NCBI RefSeq assembly: GCF_042186555.1
Contig: NC_133326.1
Coordinates: 488,857,081 to 488,921,080 of the forward strand
DNA length: 64,000 bases
Direction of reading: 5' to 3'
From: Aquarana catesbeiana
Lineage: Eukaryota; Chordata; Amphibia; Anura; Ranidae
Shown: piece by piece, positions 1-9,289 of the stretch
Position numbering within the stretch: position 1 is the stretch's first letter
Layout: the number at the start of each line of letters is the position of its first letter
Program-made: the position numbers and the translations under genes
Notes under the pieces: model-generated
Told to the model about the DNA's origin: nothing
The model's input: the letters and a program-made list of their open reading frames with translations, nothing else
The model's database searches: none

Positions 1-430
1 CACCTTGTCGGTTTTGACACATACATATGTCTAACTGGCTATCGGTTCACATCTGAAGGGACCCTCATTTATCATTAGCACTTGCACCTTACTTAAGAAG
101 GACCGAAAGTCTATTATTTCATGCAGCCACTCTGGCTTTGGAACTCCATGAAAATTGCACGGACCCGGGTCTTCAGTGACATTATTCTGATGAGTGTGAG
201 TGCATGAATCTATGATGTATGTGTAATGTCTGTGGTGGCCACCAGCACATAATAGGACTTTTTTGCCCTATTTTTAAATATACATGGTTAGTGGATTATT
301 GTTCTATTTAGTATTATGACACAATAAAGTTTTTTAGGTTCATAACAGTTTGTTCTTGAGCGGACCATCTTTTTTAGGGGGCTTTTTCCCGCCCCCTTCC
401 TTTATTTCCATTTATTCATGGTCTAAATAA
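1..430. other. No gene recognised
   Basis: Six-frame reading gives only short frames without a recognisable domain. An AATAAA lies near 323 and may be a poly(A) signal of a neighbouring element. The stretch may be the flank or 3' region of the Harbinger-like element that follows, but nothing proves it. Confidence 0.4.
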
Positions 431-697
431 AATAAAGAGGAAGTCAACGCTGGAAAAAGTCTGTGTACAAGAAAATTGGGATCTTGAGGAGTCCATATAA
501 GAGGGAGCACAATCTGGTCCAGGAATCCGAGAGATCAACAGCAGCAGCAGATGACATATATGTCCCCAGACTGTGGTACTACAACAGCCTGCGTCTTCTG
601 TCAGACCAGACTGAACCCAGGTCATCACTTTCTTCTCTTCCCTGCAGCCTTTCCTCCACGCTGCCCTGCACCCTTCCCTGCAGCCTTCCCTGCAGCC
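431..697 (+). pseudogene. Inverted partial copy of the MADF-domain exon
   Basis: This plus-strand stretch is a diverged copy of the MADF exon found on the minus strand at 1519-2004. Both share the peptide KKIGILR, then YKREHN, then DDxYVPRLWYYN, and the same run of SLP/TLP repeats. The copy lacks a start and has an internal deletion: the segment after STLE in the intact exon is missing, which shifts the frame. It stops matching near 697, where the antisense C-terminal exon begins. It is therefore a broken, oppositely oriented duplicate, either from a second element copy or from a local inversion. It is not expected to encode a protein. Confidence 0.75.
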
Positions 698-1235
698 TTC
701 TTTGGAGGCTGTGGCTCTGGTGTTTGAGTTGCGGCAGGAGGAGAAGGAGGAGGAGGAGGAGGAGGGGGGCTGCCTCATGTAATTGTGTGTTGCTGGTTAG
801 CGCGCCCTGCAGCCCCTTGTGTATTGTTTCCCCAAACAGTCTCTCACAAATGAGGCATTGGCCCCACTCCATTTTATACAGCCTGCTGGCTAAGTAGCAC
901 CCATAGGCCTCTTCAGCTTCGGGGGGGCTGGTTAAAAAATGGGTGGCCTCTCGCATGAGGCGCAGGGATGCCTCCTGTGTCACCGTCCCCTTCCTGGCCC
1001 TTTTTTTTGGAATGCGGAGGGGAGGCACTTGTGATTGTGTCAGGCTCCTACTGGGCCCAGCCACCTCACTGGGCCCAGCCACCTCCTGTCTGACACTGGG
1101 TCCGGCCTCCTCCTGCCTGACACTGGGTCTGGCCTCCTCCAGGATGACGCTGAATCCGGCCTCCTCCAGGCTGTCCATGGGCCCGGTCTCCTCCTGCCTG
1201 CCACTTTCCCCACATTCCTCCTGGCTGGCCTCATC
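579..1235 (-). CDS. MADF-domain protein, C-terminal exon (end uncertain)
   Basis: This is the last coding exon of the MADF gene. A splice acceptor is visible at 1236-1237, preceded on the minus strand by a TTTTTTTATACACAG tract, and it joins in phase 0 to the donor at 1517-1518. The encoded stretch is acidic and repetitive (repeats of the form RQEEAGPSV), then a basic PKKRARKG segment that could be a nuclear localisation signal. It ends in a conserved helix-rich block (LRLMREATHFL, then EEAYGCYLASRL) at the place where BESS-type interaction motifs sit in MADF proteins. Past about 780 the frame runs through a low-complexity CTC tract into the inverted copy at 431-697, so the natural C-terminus is unclear and the final 60 or so codons may be artificial. 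Confidence 0.6.
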   Translation of the reverse strand, partial: DEASQEECGESGRQEETGPMDSLEEAGFSVILEEARPSVRQEEAGPSVRQEVAGPSEVAGPSRSLTQSQVPPLRIPKKRARKGTVTQEASLRLMREATHFLTSPPEAEEAYGCYLASRLYKMEWGQCLICERLFGETIHKGLQGALTSNTQLHEAAPLLLLLLLLLLPQLKHQSHSLQRRLQGRLQGRVQGSVEERLQGREESDDLGSVWSDRRRRLL

Positions 1236-1518
1236 CTGTGTATAAAAAAAGGACATAGTTTTAGTATTTATTTTTGGGTTCATCAATGACACAAAATTTG
1301 CTTCTCATGACTAGCTAATTCAATGTAAATACATCTCTTAATAAAAGAGTATAGAAATCAGACACCCTAATTTTTTGAAGCAGGTGACAAACATATTTAG
1401 CCACTACTGTCAATTGATATGTATACATCATTTTTAGGGGAAAATTATTTGAATCAATTATAACATCCAGTTAACATCATTAATATTAGGACAGTAAATA
1501 TTTTTGAAATTAATTTAC

Positions 1519-2004
1519 CTGACTCCAGATGGTCATATCCGGTTCATCCAGGATGGAAGACCCAGCTTGGTCCTCATCAGCCTCTGCTGGGGCGAAGGGA
1601 AGGGTGCATGGAAGAGTGCATGGAAGGGTGGAGGGAAGGGTGGAGGGAAGGGTTGAAAGTGATGCCCTGGCTTCAGTCTGGTCATCAAGAAACCGTAGGT
1701 TATTGTAGTACCACAGCCTGGGTACATATACATCATCTGCTGATGCTCCTGATCTCATGGATTCCTGGATCTTGTTATGCTCCCTCTTATACATGTTCCT
1801 CAAGATCCCAATTTTCTTTAACAACGTCTCCATTGTTGCTTCCGGGATGGTCGTCTGGACAAATGTCAGAAGTCTTTCCAGCGTTGACTTCCTGACATGC
1901 TTTAAATAATATTGAGGGTGTTTCACCTCCCACAGATTCCTCATCTCTCTATATTTGTCGATGAAAGCCAACAACAATTCAGGCTCCTTAAATTTGACAT
2001 TCAT
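1519..2004 (-). CDS. MADF-domain DNA-binding protein, main exon
   Basis: This exon encodes 162 residues starting at MNVKFKEPE. Residues from about 5 to 95 fit a MADF domain, the Myb/SANT-related DNA-binding fold: LLAFIDKYREMRNLWEV near the start, then the hydrophobic/aromatic pattern through KIGILRNMYKREHNK and YVPRLWYYNNL. MADF proteins bind DNA as nuclear regulators and occur as the accessory protein of some vertebrate PIF/Harbinger transposons, where they help bring the transposase to DNA. A splice acceptor (CTTTTACAG) ends at 2010, just upstream of the ATG, and a donor (CAG|GTAAAT) is at 1518-1517. That gives a three-exon model with a 5' non-coding exon near 2161-2208. I start at 2004 because the ATG at 2028 lies in the predicted intron. 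No stops interrupt the exon. A host gene cannot be excluded. Confidence 0.75.
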
Positions 2005-2160
2005 AATGTCTGTAAAAGATAAAGACACAAGACAAAAAACACTTTATTATGTTTCTGCTAAACCCTCATCATCTTATCCCTATGTAGGCCTCATCAATCT
2101 GTCAAGCCATATAGGCTGCTTGCTACAAATTTTTTAGCAAATTTTTAAATTGAAAATTAC

Positions 2161-2260
2161 CTTCGTTTAGTAGCGTCCCGGTCCACTATCACCTACGCAC
2201 AGAACATACGTACGACACGTGCGCAAGAACCCTCTTTATACACTGCGCCTGTGTGAAACT
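2161..2260 (-). promoter_or_regulatory. Predicted promoter and 5' non-coding exon of the MADF gene
   Basis: On the minus strand a TATAAAG box lies at 2240-2234, inside the tandem-repeat unit nearest the gene. About 30 nt downstream would put transcription start near 2208. A good donor (CGAAG|GTAATTTT) sits at 2161/2160, so a short non-coding exon of about 2161-2208 could splice to the acceptor at 2010. The unit also has CCGCCC boxes and a GTGCGCA motif, typical of CpG-type vertebrate promoters. This is a prediction from motif spacing only. Confidence 0.5.
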
Positions 2261-2827
2261 CCGCCTGCGTCGCCCGCCCCTGACGTTCAATTTTAACTCA
2301 TGTTCTCCGCCCCTTAACTCTACGCACAGAACGTACGTATGACACGTGCGCAAGGCCCCTCTTTATACACTGCGCTTGTGTGAAACTCCGCCTGCGTCGC
2401 CCGCCCCTGACGTTCAATTTTAACTCATGTTCTCCGCCCCTTAACTCTACGCACAGAACGTACGTATGACACGTGCGCAAGGCCCCTCTTTATACACTGC
2501 GCCTGTGTGAAACTCCGCCTGCGTCGCCCGCCCCTGACGTTCAATTTTAACTCATGTTCTCCGCCCCTTAACTCTACGCACAGAACATACGTATGACACG
2601 TGCGCAAGGCCCCTCTTTATACACTGCGCCTGTGTGAAACTCCGCCTGTGTCGCCCGCCCCTGACGTTCGATTTTAACTCATGTTCTCCGCCCCTTAACT
2701 CTACGCACAGAACATACGTATGACACGTGCGCAAGGCCCCTCTTTATACACTGCGCCAGTGTGAAATTCCGCCTGTGTCGCCCGCCCCTGACGTTCGATT
2801 TTAACTCATGTTCTCCGCCCATTTTTT
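2193..2827. repeat. Five tandem copies of a 127-bp promoter-like unit
   Basis: The unit begins CTACGCACAGAAC and recurs at 2193, 2320, 2447, 2574 and 2701, an exact 127-bp spacing, with only a few substitutions between copies. Each copy carries a minus-strand TATAAAG box, CCGCCC boxes, a TGACG motif and a GTGCGCA motif. The array lies between the MADF gene (minus) and the Myb/SANT gene (plus), so it occupies the shared upstream region. The 60-codon frames in each unit are by-products of the repetition. Confidence 0.95.
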
Positions 2828-2851
2828 GTACGGTGCGTAGTGGGGTGTATA

Positions 2852-3191
2852 ATGGCGGAGACACATCAGGTGTGTACTACCTCAGGTAGCGAAGAAAGCC
2901 CGGAGGCCGGAACGTCACGATGTGGGAAGCCAAGATTTAAGGCATCCAATATGTCCTTTAAAGAGATGGTGGAAATGGTGGCAATTCTTAAAAAAAAGGA
3001 CTATGATGGGAAGTATGGGCCGTACGCCCGGCCAAATTTGAGAAAAGCCAAAATAATGGCTAAGGTTGTGAAGACCTTACAGGGTTCTTTTGGGGTACAG
3101 CGCTCCAAGGATCAAATTCGAAAAAGATGGTCCGACCTGAAACTCAGGGAGCCGGATCAGTACAGATGGATCCGTAAAGTGCTGAAAAAAA
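2852..3191 (+). CDS. Myb/SANT-like DNA-binding protein, first coding exon
   Basis: From ATG 2852 (AATGGCGGAG) the frame encodes about 113 residues up to a strong splice donor, AAG|GTAAGT-like, at 3191/3192; the reading beyond it is intronic. After a short acidic head the sequence FKASNMSFKEMVEMVAIL, the conserved aromatic and basic spacing, and KDQIRKRWSDLKLRE fit a trihelix-type Myb/SANT-like domain, the type used by Harbinger-associated and Harbinger-derived proteins. It points away from the MADF gene across the 127-bp array. No downstream exon can be identified: the next 230 bp is a simple repeat, followed by an unrelated Tc1 remnant, so the gene is probably truncated by later insertions. 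Function beyond DNA binding is unknown. Confidence 0.6.
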
Positions 3192-3304
3192 GTAAGTACT
3201 TGTCGTGTTTTCATCTTGTGTTTTATTACCTTGTATACTGCTCCATGTTCTTTTCTTTCCTATACGATTTTTACATCGTTTGAAACGATCTTTTAATAAA
3301 CCTC

Positions 3305-3431
3305 GTTACATATATAGATATATAGATATATATATATAATAATAAATAATAAATATAAATAATAATAATAATAATAAAATAATAATAATAAATAATAAAT
3401 ATATAATAATAAATAATAAATAATAAATATA

Positions 3432-3478
<47 letters not shown>

Positions 3479-3535
3479 TAAAAATAATAATATAAAAAAG
3501 AAATAATAAATAGAAATAATAAAATGATAGTAAAC
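3305..3535. repeat. AAT/ATA-rich simple repeat
   Basis: Nearly uninterrupted AAT, AATA and ATAT units fill this stretch. Long isoleucine/tyrosine/leucine reading frames on the minus strand are translations of the simple repeat and are not genes. It lies downstream of the Myb/SANT exon. Confidence 0.95.
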
Positions 3536-3599
3536 TTATTCTTATTGTAGAAATAAGCATTACCCTCAAGTATTGCCTGTGCAGTCACTCACTGCAGTG

Positions 3600-4515
3600 T
3601 GCTGCTGTCTGTGTGTGCTGTACTTGGCCATGTACAGCTATGGCCAAAATGAGACCAATATTAATTTTGACAATGTCTGCCAGTGCCAGTGCCAGTGCTG
3701 CCTGCTTCAGTGTTTTTAGATCTTTTTGTGTCAGATGTATCTGGTATACACCATATGACATTTGTGTCAGATCATTGTATCCGGTAAATCATTGCATAGT
3801 GTCAAAATGCTTTTATTGACAATTACATTAAGTTTATGCAAAGAGTCAATATTTGCAGTGTAGAGTTGAGTTGACCCTTCTTTTTCAAGACCTCTGCTGC
3901 AATTAGCCCTGGGCCTGACATTCGTGGCATCACTGGCAATGTATTGTCATTGTCAATCAACTTCTGTGCCAGTGCCACTGCCACATCCTGATTCCTGATT
4001 GATCTGAGTGGCACCAGTCCGGCACTGGCAGTGGCACTGCCCATTCTTGCATAATCAATGCTTGCAGCTTGTCAGAATTTGTGGGGTTTTTTGGTTCCCT
4101 CACCCTTTACCAGCCTCTTGAGGTCAGATTGACCATGACCCCCAGTCCACCACAAGTTCTAAAAGGGAATAAGGTCTGGGTAGTTTCCTGGCCATGGACC
4201 CAAAATTTCAGTTTTTTGTTCCCAGTCCCACTTCCCCAAACCACTTAGTTACCATTTTTGCCTTATGGTAAGGAGCTTCATCATGCTGGAAAAGGCATTG
4301 TTGTTCATCACCATGACCAAACTAGATGGTTAGGAGAAGTTGTTCTTGGAGCCTGAGGATGTTTTTGTACCATTTATTCATGGCTGTGTTCTTCTTAGGC
4401 AAAATTGTGAGTGGGCCCACCACTCCCTTGGCTGAGAAGCAGCCATCCGCATACATGAATAATCTCAGGATCAGGATGCTTTACTGTTGGCATGTCAGTC
4501 ATGCAAAGTGTTCCT
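3600..4515 (-). pseudogene. Decayed Tc1/mariner transposase
   Basis: Read on the minus strand in several frames, the region keeps Tc1-family landmarks: a block like ADGCFSAKGVVGPL, a block like AFSSMMKLLTIRQKW matching the family's conserved pre-catalytic segment, and WPGNYPDLIPF, a mutated form of the diagnostic WPGNSPDLNPIE. Stops and frameshifts are frequent, so no functional DDE transposase can be made. The TGGCCATGTACAGCTATGGCCA motif near 3625 resembles the inverted-repeat end of such elements. I could not pair it with a convincing second end near 4600. This is an old dead copy. Confidence 0.75.
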
Positions 4516-4732
4516 ATTTTTGGGAGGGGGGGGGGGTTGGTATTTTTTCGTTACCCTTTTGTGAAAACAGAAATATTCTTGAAGAAACGGTTTTAAATAA
4601 AGTCTGTAGTGCATATTCAAACCTAACCATTAAAAACAACATATTTGATTTTTCACTAGAGTAGCAGTATACAATGAGTTTGGAAGTTGTAGAGAAATGC
4701 TTAAATAATGCATTCCAATTTAACTACACCCA

Positions 4733-4965
4733 TTAGATTATTTTAGACAACTAATATGAGTTTTAGTCGACTAAAAGGAGTTTTAGTTGAATAAAATTAG
4801 TTTTAGTCGACTAAAAGTCGACTAAAATGAACTGGAGATTTAGTAGACTAAATACTACTAAAACTAAAACACTTGCAGAAGACTAAAATAGGACTAAAAC
4901 TAAAATGCCATTTTAGTCCTAAGACTAAGACTAAAACTAAATCAAAATTTGCTGGCAAAATTAAC
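4733..4965. repeat. Repeat rich in TTTTAGTCGACTAAAA
   Basis: Multiple direct and inverted copies of TTTTAGTC and GACTAAAA occur here, including a near-perfect TTTTAGTCGACTAAAA palindrome. The layout resembles the end of a short non-autonomous DNA transposon, possibly hAT-like. I could not define both termini or a target-site duplication. Confidence 0.6.
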
Positions 4966-4969
4966 ACTG

Positions 4970-5321
4970 ATAGGCATACCCCTCCCCCTTTTTTACCCTC
5001 TCTATCCTTGTGATAAAGGGTATACCCTTAAATGTGTGCCAGCCAATCATGAGAGCTGTTGAACCAGGTCTCTGAAATTCCCACAAAATCCAAATCTTCC
5101 TCATACAACAGTATCTCTAGTTCACTCATCTTGTCCGCCAAGCTCCTGGCATTGGTGAACATGCCTCTTATTGGGTGTTCCGAGATTGCTAGGACTTGCT
5201 ACTATACTTACCTTGGGTTTATGTGCTTTGGTCAACCTACCACTAATGCCCCCAATACTACCCTCTGTAATATGTTCTGCACTGACTAGCTCTACCTCTG
5301 GACCCCCCCCCATCACCTAGT
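4970..5321 (-). pseudogene. CR1-like LINE, endonuclease region fragment
   Basis: On the minus strand the translation contains TNARSLADKMSEL, then VGISETWFNSSHDW, then YTLYHKDREG and GGGVCL. This is the order and spacing of the N-terminal part of the APE-type endonuclease of CR1/L2 LINEs (the NARSL and ETW motifs). A stop follows the DWLAHI segment and frameshifts interrupt the start. It is continuous with the ORF1-type fragment at 6280-6705; a piggyBac MITE at 5322-6279 separates them. The LINE is dead, lacking the reverse transcriptase and the 3' end here. Confidence 0.75.
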
Positions 5322-6279
5322 TTAACCACTTCAGCCCCGGACCATTTGACTGGCCAAAGACCAGAGCACTTTTTGCGATTCGGCACTGCATCACTTTAAC
5401 TGACAACTGCGCGATTGTGCGATGTGGCTCCCACACAAAACTGACGTCCTTTTTTTCCCACAAATAGAGCTTTCTTTTGGTGGTATTTGATCAGCTCTGC
5501 AGTTTTTTTTTTTTGCGCTACAAAAAAAGAGCGACAATTTTGAAAAAAATGCATTATTTTTTACTTTTTGCTATAATAAATATCCCCAAAAATATATAAA
5601 AAACATTTTTTTCCTCAGTTTAGACCGATACGTATTCTTCTACATATTCTTGGTAAAAAAAATCACAATAAGCGTATATTGATTGGTTTGCGCAAAAGTT
5701 AGAGCATCTACAAAATAGGGGATAGTTTAATGGCATTTTTATTAATAATTTTTTCTTTTACTAGTAATGGCAGCGATCAGCGATTTTTATCATGACTGCG
5801 ACATTATGGCGGACACATCAGACAATTTTGACACATTTTTGGGGCCATTCACATTTATACAGTGATCAGTGCAATTAAAAATGCATTGATTACTGTGTAA
5901 ATGTGACGGGCAGTGAAGGGGTTAACCACTAGGTGGCAGTGTAGGGGTTAAGTGTGTCCTAGGGAGTGATTCTAAATGTTGGGGGGGAGGGGCTACGTAT
6001 GACACATCACTGATCACCACTCCCGAATACAGGGAGCTGTGATCAGTGACAGTGTCACTAGGCAGAATGGGGAAATGCTTGTTTACATTAGCATTTCACC
6101 ATTCTTCCTTTCCGTGAGATGATCGCGGGTATCCCCGCAGACATTGAATCCATGGGACCCGCAATCCTACTCATGGAGCTCGCGGTGGGCGAGCGCGTGC
6201 TGACGGCAGCTACGCCCATTTGCGCAGCCGTGCCATTCTGTCGACGTAAATATACAGGCGGCGGTCGGCAAGCGGTTAA
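5322..6279. mobile_element. piggyBac-type MITE inserted in the CR1 fragment
   Basis: The element is bounded by TTAA at 5322-5325 and 6276-6279, the piggyBac target signature. It starts TTAACCACTTCAGCCCC and ends with a rough inverted match, GTCGGCAAGCGGTTAA. It has no transposase frame. A second copy of nearly the same length and orientation lies at 58909-59870, and the reverse complement of its left end forms the right end of the larger piggyBac derivative ending at 20287. It interrupts a CR1 LINE on the minus strand, so it is younger than that LINE. Confidence 0.85.
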
Positions 6280-6705
6280 AAACCCCTCTAACTTTTTGGC
6301 CATCTTCATTCCCAGCCGATCTGCACCCTCCTCATTTAGGTGTGGTCCGATCCTTCTATAGTACTGGTTATTGACTGAGAAGTCGGCCCAGTCCTCCAGG
6401 AACCCAAACCCCTCCTTACTACACCAGCTCTTCAGCCACTTGTTTACTTCCCTAATCTCCCTCTGTCTTTCTGGTGTGGCTCGATGTACTGGTAGTATTC
6501 CTGAGAATACTACCTTGAAGGTCCTTTTCCTCAATTTAACTCCTAAGTCCCTAAAATCGTTCTTTAGGACACTCCATCTGCCTCTGACTTTGTCATTGGT
6601 GTCAACGTGCACCATGACAGCTGGGTCTTCCCCAGCCCCTCCCAGTAATCTGTCCACCAGATCCGTGATGTGCTGAACCCGAGCGCCCGGTAACATAACC
6701 TTGTG
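6280..6705 (-). pseudogene. CR1-like LINE ORF1 fragment with SGNH/esterase-like domain
   Basis: The minus-strand frame carries PGARVQHITDLVDRLLG, AGEDPAVMVHVDTND, RKRTFKVVFSGILPV, NKWLKSWCSKEGFGFLEDW and GPHLNEEGADRLG. This is the block order of the SGNH-hydrolase-like domain in ORF1 proteins of CR1 LINEs, where GTND and DGLHLN motifs are usual; here GTND reads DTND and DGLHLN reads GPHLNE. The frame stays open through the domain but continues artificially into the MITE at one side and into unrelated sequence at the other. No upstream zinc finger is attached on this strand; a similar N-terminal region lies on the opposite strand at 7432-7910. Confidence 0.75.
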
Positions 6706-6829
6706 TAGAGCACATGTGAAATTGCCAGACTGCTGGTTGAAAGCTAAGCAGTGGGCACCTTGTGTGGAGAGTGAACAAGTCTTGCTTTTTGACTGCTGGT
6801 GATTGCTGGGTTGCATTTTTAGGTTCTTT

Positions 6830-7431
6830 TTGGGGCTTTTCCTTGTAGCTTTTTAATACCTTTTTCTGACACTTTTTAAACAGCTTTTTTTCTTTGCTTC
6901 CTTCAGCCTACTAATTAAGGGAAGTGGTTAATTGCTCACAGGTGCTTGAGGCCTATATAACCTTGTATAGAACTCCTGCTCATTTTTGAGTCTGCTGGAA
7001 CTCTGTCCAAGTGGAACTGGTCTAAGTGGTGAGTTAAAACCAGAGTTGGTGGAACTGGTCTAAGTCGTGAGTTAAAACCAGAGTTGGTGGAACTGGTCTA
7101 AGTGCTGAGTTAAAACCAGAGTTGAAAACAGGAGGTTATAACAGGGGTCATAGTACCTGTGTGTAGTGTGAGTACCTGAGTGTTGTCTGAGTAGTGTGTG
7201 TGGATCGTTAGTACTTGTGTATTGTGTACTGTATACTTGTGTATTGCGAGTGCACGTAGTTCTGCGAGTGGTCTGTGAGTGCACGTAGTTCTGCGAGTGT
7301 ACGTAGGTCTGCGAGTGCACATAGGTCTGCGAGTGCCTGTGTATTGTCTTGAGTATTAGTGTCAGGAAGCTAGTTATTAGATAATTTGGACAGGGTATAA
7401 TTCCCAATCCTCATTAAATTTAATAGGTACG
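6830..7431 (+). promoter_or_regulatory. Probable LINE 5' untranslated/promoter region with short tandem repeats
   Basis: This stretch precedes an ORF1-like start at 7432. It contains three exact-spaced 38-bp repeats (7011-7124, beginning GTGGAACTGGTCTAAGT) and then irregular repeats of about 20 bp based on TGCGAGTGCACGTAG (about 7246-7340). A CCTATATAACC TATA-like box is near 6953. Repetitive 5' regions of this sort are common in LINEs. The left boundary is not determined. Confidence 0.5.
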
Positions 7432-7910
7432 ATGCCCGGCGGGTGTGGAGAGGTGACTCTTTGTACATCTTGCTGCATGTATGCGTTCCTTGATCATCCG
7501 ATCGAGGGTGAATACTGCTGTGCAAAATGTAAGCGCATTGTTTTCCTGGAAGCGAAGGTTCTGAATCTGGGGAAGCAACTGTCAGCACTGAGAAGTCCCT
7601 CCATACTAAAGGAGAGCCAGGAATGTACACGGCAGGGACCAGCACAGAGGCAGGTGGAGACAAAGAGATGCAGGCACTAGCAAAGTGTAGATGGGTGACA
7701 GTCAGGAAAGGTAGAGGGGGAACAAGGGAGGCCGATCCAGAGCTGGAGTATCCCAATAAGTACGCTCCATTGAGTGACATTGGTGAAACCAGTCAGGGAC
7801 CAGCACTGCTGGAGCTGAGGGACTCTCCTAGCTGCCAGGGGAAGAACTCCTCCAGTGAGAGTGGGGGGGGAAACAAAGGGAAAGGAAAGACAGATTCTGT
7901 TGTTAGGTGA
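7432..7910 (+). pseudogene. LINE ORF1 N-terminus with Cys-rich finger, frameshifted
   Basis: The first frame starts MPGGCGEVTLCTSC and shows two CxxC pairs (CTSC and CAKC) followed by a leucine-rich helical stretch (FLEAKVLNLGKQLSALR). This is a zinc-finger plus coiled-coil arrangement seen at the N-terminus of CR1-type ORF1 proteins. The frame stops at 7680; the open frame continues in another register (7623-7910, with KCRWVTVRKGR and YPNKYAPLSDI), so a frameshift is needed to link the parts. The reading ends abruptly at 7910, where L1 sequence begins. It lies head-to-head with the CR1 fragment at 4970-6705. Confidence 0.6.
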
Positions 7911-7912
7911 CA

Positions 7913-8404
7913 AAATGCTCAGCACTCTGGGAACTCACCCAAAAACTATCCCTCAGATGGTATCTAACCCCGTCTAGATTGGCAACATTTAGCTCAAAAA
8001 CTCCAGACACATGCTGGAGATGTAAAGCTAAAGGAGACCTGTTTCACATAATATGGGAATGTACACACATTAGAAAATACTGGGAAGACATTTTCCGCGT
8101 ACTATCGGACTTATTAACCCAAGACATAACCCCGAAGCCAGACTTAGCAATCCTAAACCTTAACATAGACGCACAACCCCACCAAGTTAGACATGTGATA
8201 ACACACATTTTACTAGCTGCCAGACTGTCCATTACCAGATTATGGAAAACAGATAAGGCACCCTCCGTTGAGCAAACTCTGGAACTAGTACACCTGCACT
8301 ATAGTTATGAAACGACAATGGCATCTAGCGGTGACCATGTAGCAAAATGCAGGAAACTATGGCTACCGTGGATACAGTGGTCAGGAGCAGCGAAATTCCT
8401 ATGA
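7913..8404 (+). pseudogene. L1-like LINE ORF2, C-terminal fragment
   Basis: The frame encodes the last part of an L1-type ORF2. It shows WRCKAKGDLFHIIWEC, a C-x2-C-x7-H-x4-C zinc-binding cluster typical of the region after the reverse transcriptase, followed by a helical tail (HILLAARLSITRLWK). The larger L1 in this window has the equivalent cluster CWRGCDKTGSLAHIWWEC near 56110. The catalytic domains are absent: this is a 5'-truncated copy, as most LINE insertions are. The upstream junction at about 7910 directly abuts the CR1-like ORF1 fragment. Confidence 0.85.
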
Positions 8405-8755
8405 CTAGTTTGTATGACGATTTTTACAGTCATGAGTTAACAGTCGGTTGAGTCTTAGTGTGCTTAGGTGAAATAGGGGTAGGCCATACCCATACACCAC
8501 GTCAAGGAAATCCCCCCACGGGCAACAAAAGAGATCCCATAGGGGTTGCCAGGAGGGATAATCACCAAGTCGCTTAAAGGCCTACTTCTGTTGCACCAGT
8601 TCTGTTATGTAGATTTGTATCTTTGTTATTATCTCTATTACTACATACTTATGTTTCTTAATGTATGATTATATGCGTTGAAATTTAAGCGTTGTACATT
8701 GTGCACAATGTATGTTTCTTTAACTGAAAAAGGCCAATAAAAACTATTGAAGAGA
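8405..8755 (+). mobile_element. L1 3' UTR and tail
   Basis: Non-coding sequence follows the ORF2 stop and ends in GGCCAATAAAAACTATT with an AATAAA poly(A) signal. This matches the usual end of a LINE insertion. A long A-tail is not preserved, and hAT-like sequence starts just beyond. Confidence 0.65.
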
Positions 8756-9289
8756 ACTTTTGAACACCGCAAAAGTTTGGACCCTAATAACGAACCCCAT
8801 TAAAGTCAATGGGATCCGAACATCAAAAAGTGCCAATTTTCAAGGCTTATATGCAAGTAATTGGGCATACAATGGCTATATGGGTCTGGGTCCTGGCCTG
8901 GGGGACATGTATCAATAAAAAAAGTTTGTGAAAAACTTAATTTTTAAATGAGCAGTGATTTTTTGATTTTTAAAGTGAAAGCAGAAAAATGAAAAATTCC
9001 TTCCAAAATAGTGCCTGGGGGTTCCCCTTAATCTACCTGTAAAGTGGCAGATCTGTACCATCTCTAGAATCTGCTGCAGCAATAATTGCATTTATAAAGA
9101 AAAATGACATTTTCCCACAAAGTAGTGGACTGGAAACAAGAAATTTTTTGGATACATTCTGGTGTCACTTTGACTTTGGATAGAAGTAATGGGTGCGTAA
9201 AAATTGGTCTTTGGGTGACGGTGGCGCCTTCCCACCATAACCCTATAGAGGTAATCTTGATGGAAGCAAGAATTGGCCTTACTGTAAAA

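Noticed and set aside
943..1289. Plus-strand frames of 84-100 codons opposite the MADF C-terminal exon
   Set aside because: Antisense of the acidic repeats in the MADF exon; the minus-strand splice sites and homology favour the other strand.
2298..2864. Four near-identical 60-codon frames on the minus strand
   Set aside because: They are one frame per 127-bp tandem unit, in a promoter-like array; identity follows from the DNA repeat.
3271..3588. Frames of over 80 codons made of isoleucine, tyrosine and leucine
   Set aside because: Translation of the AAT/ATA simple repeat.
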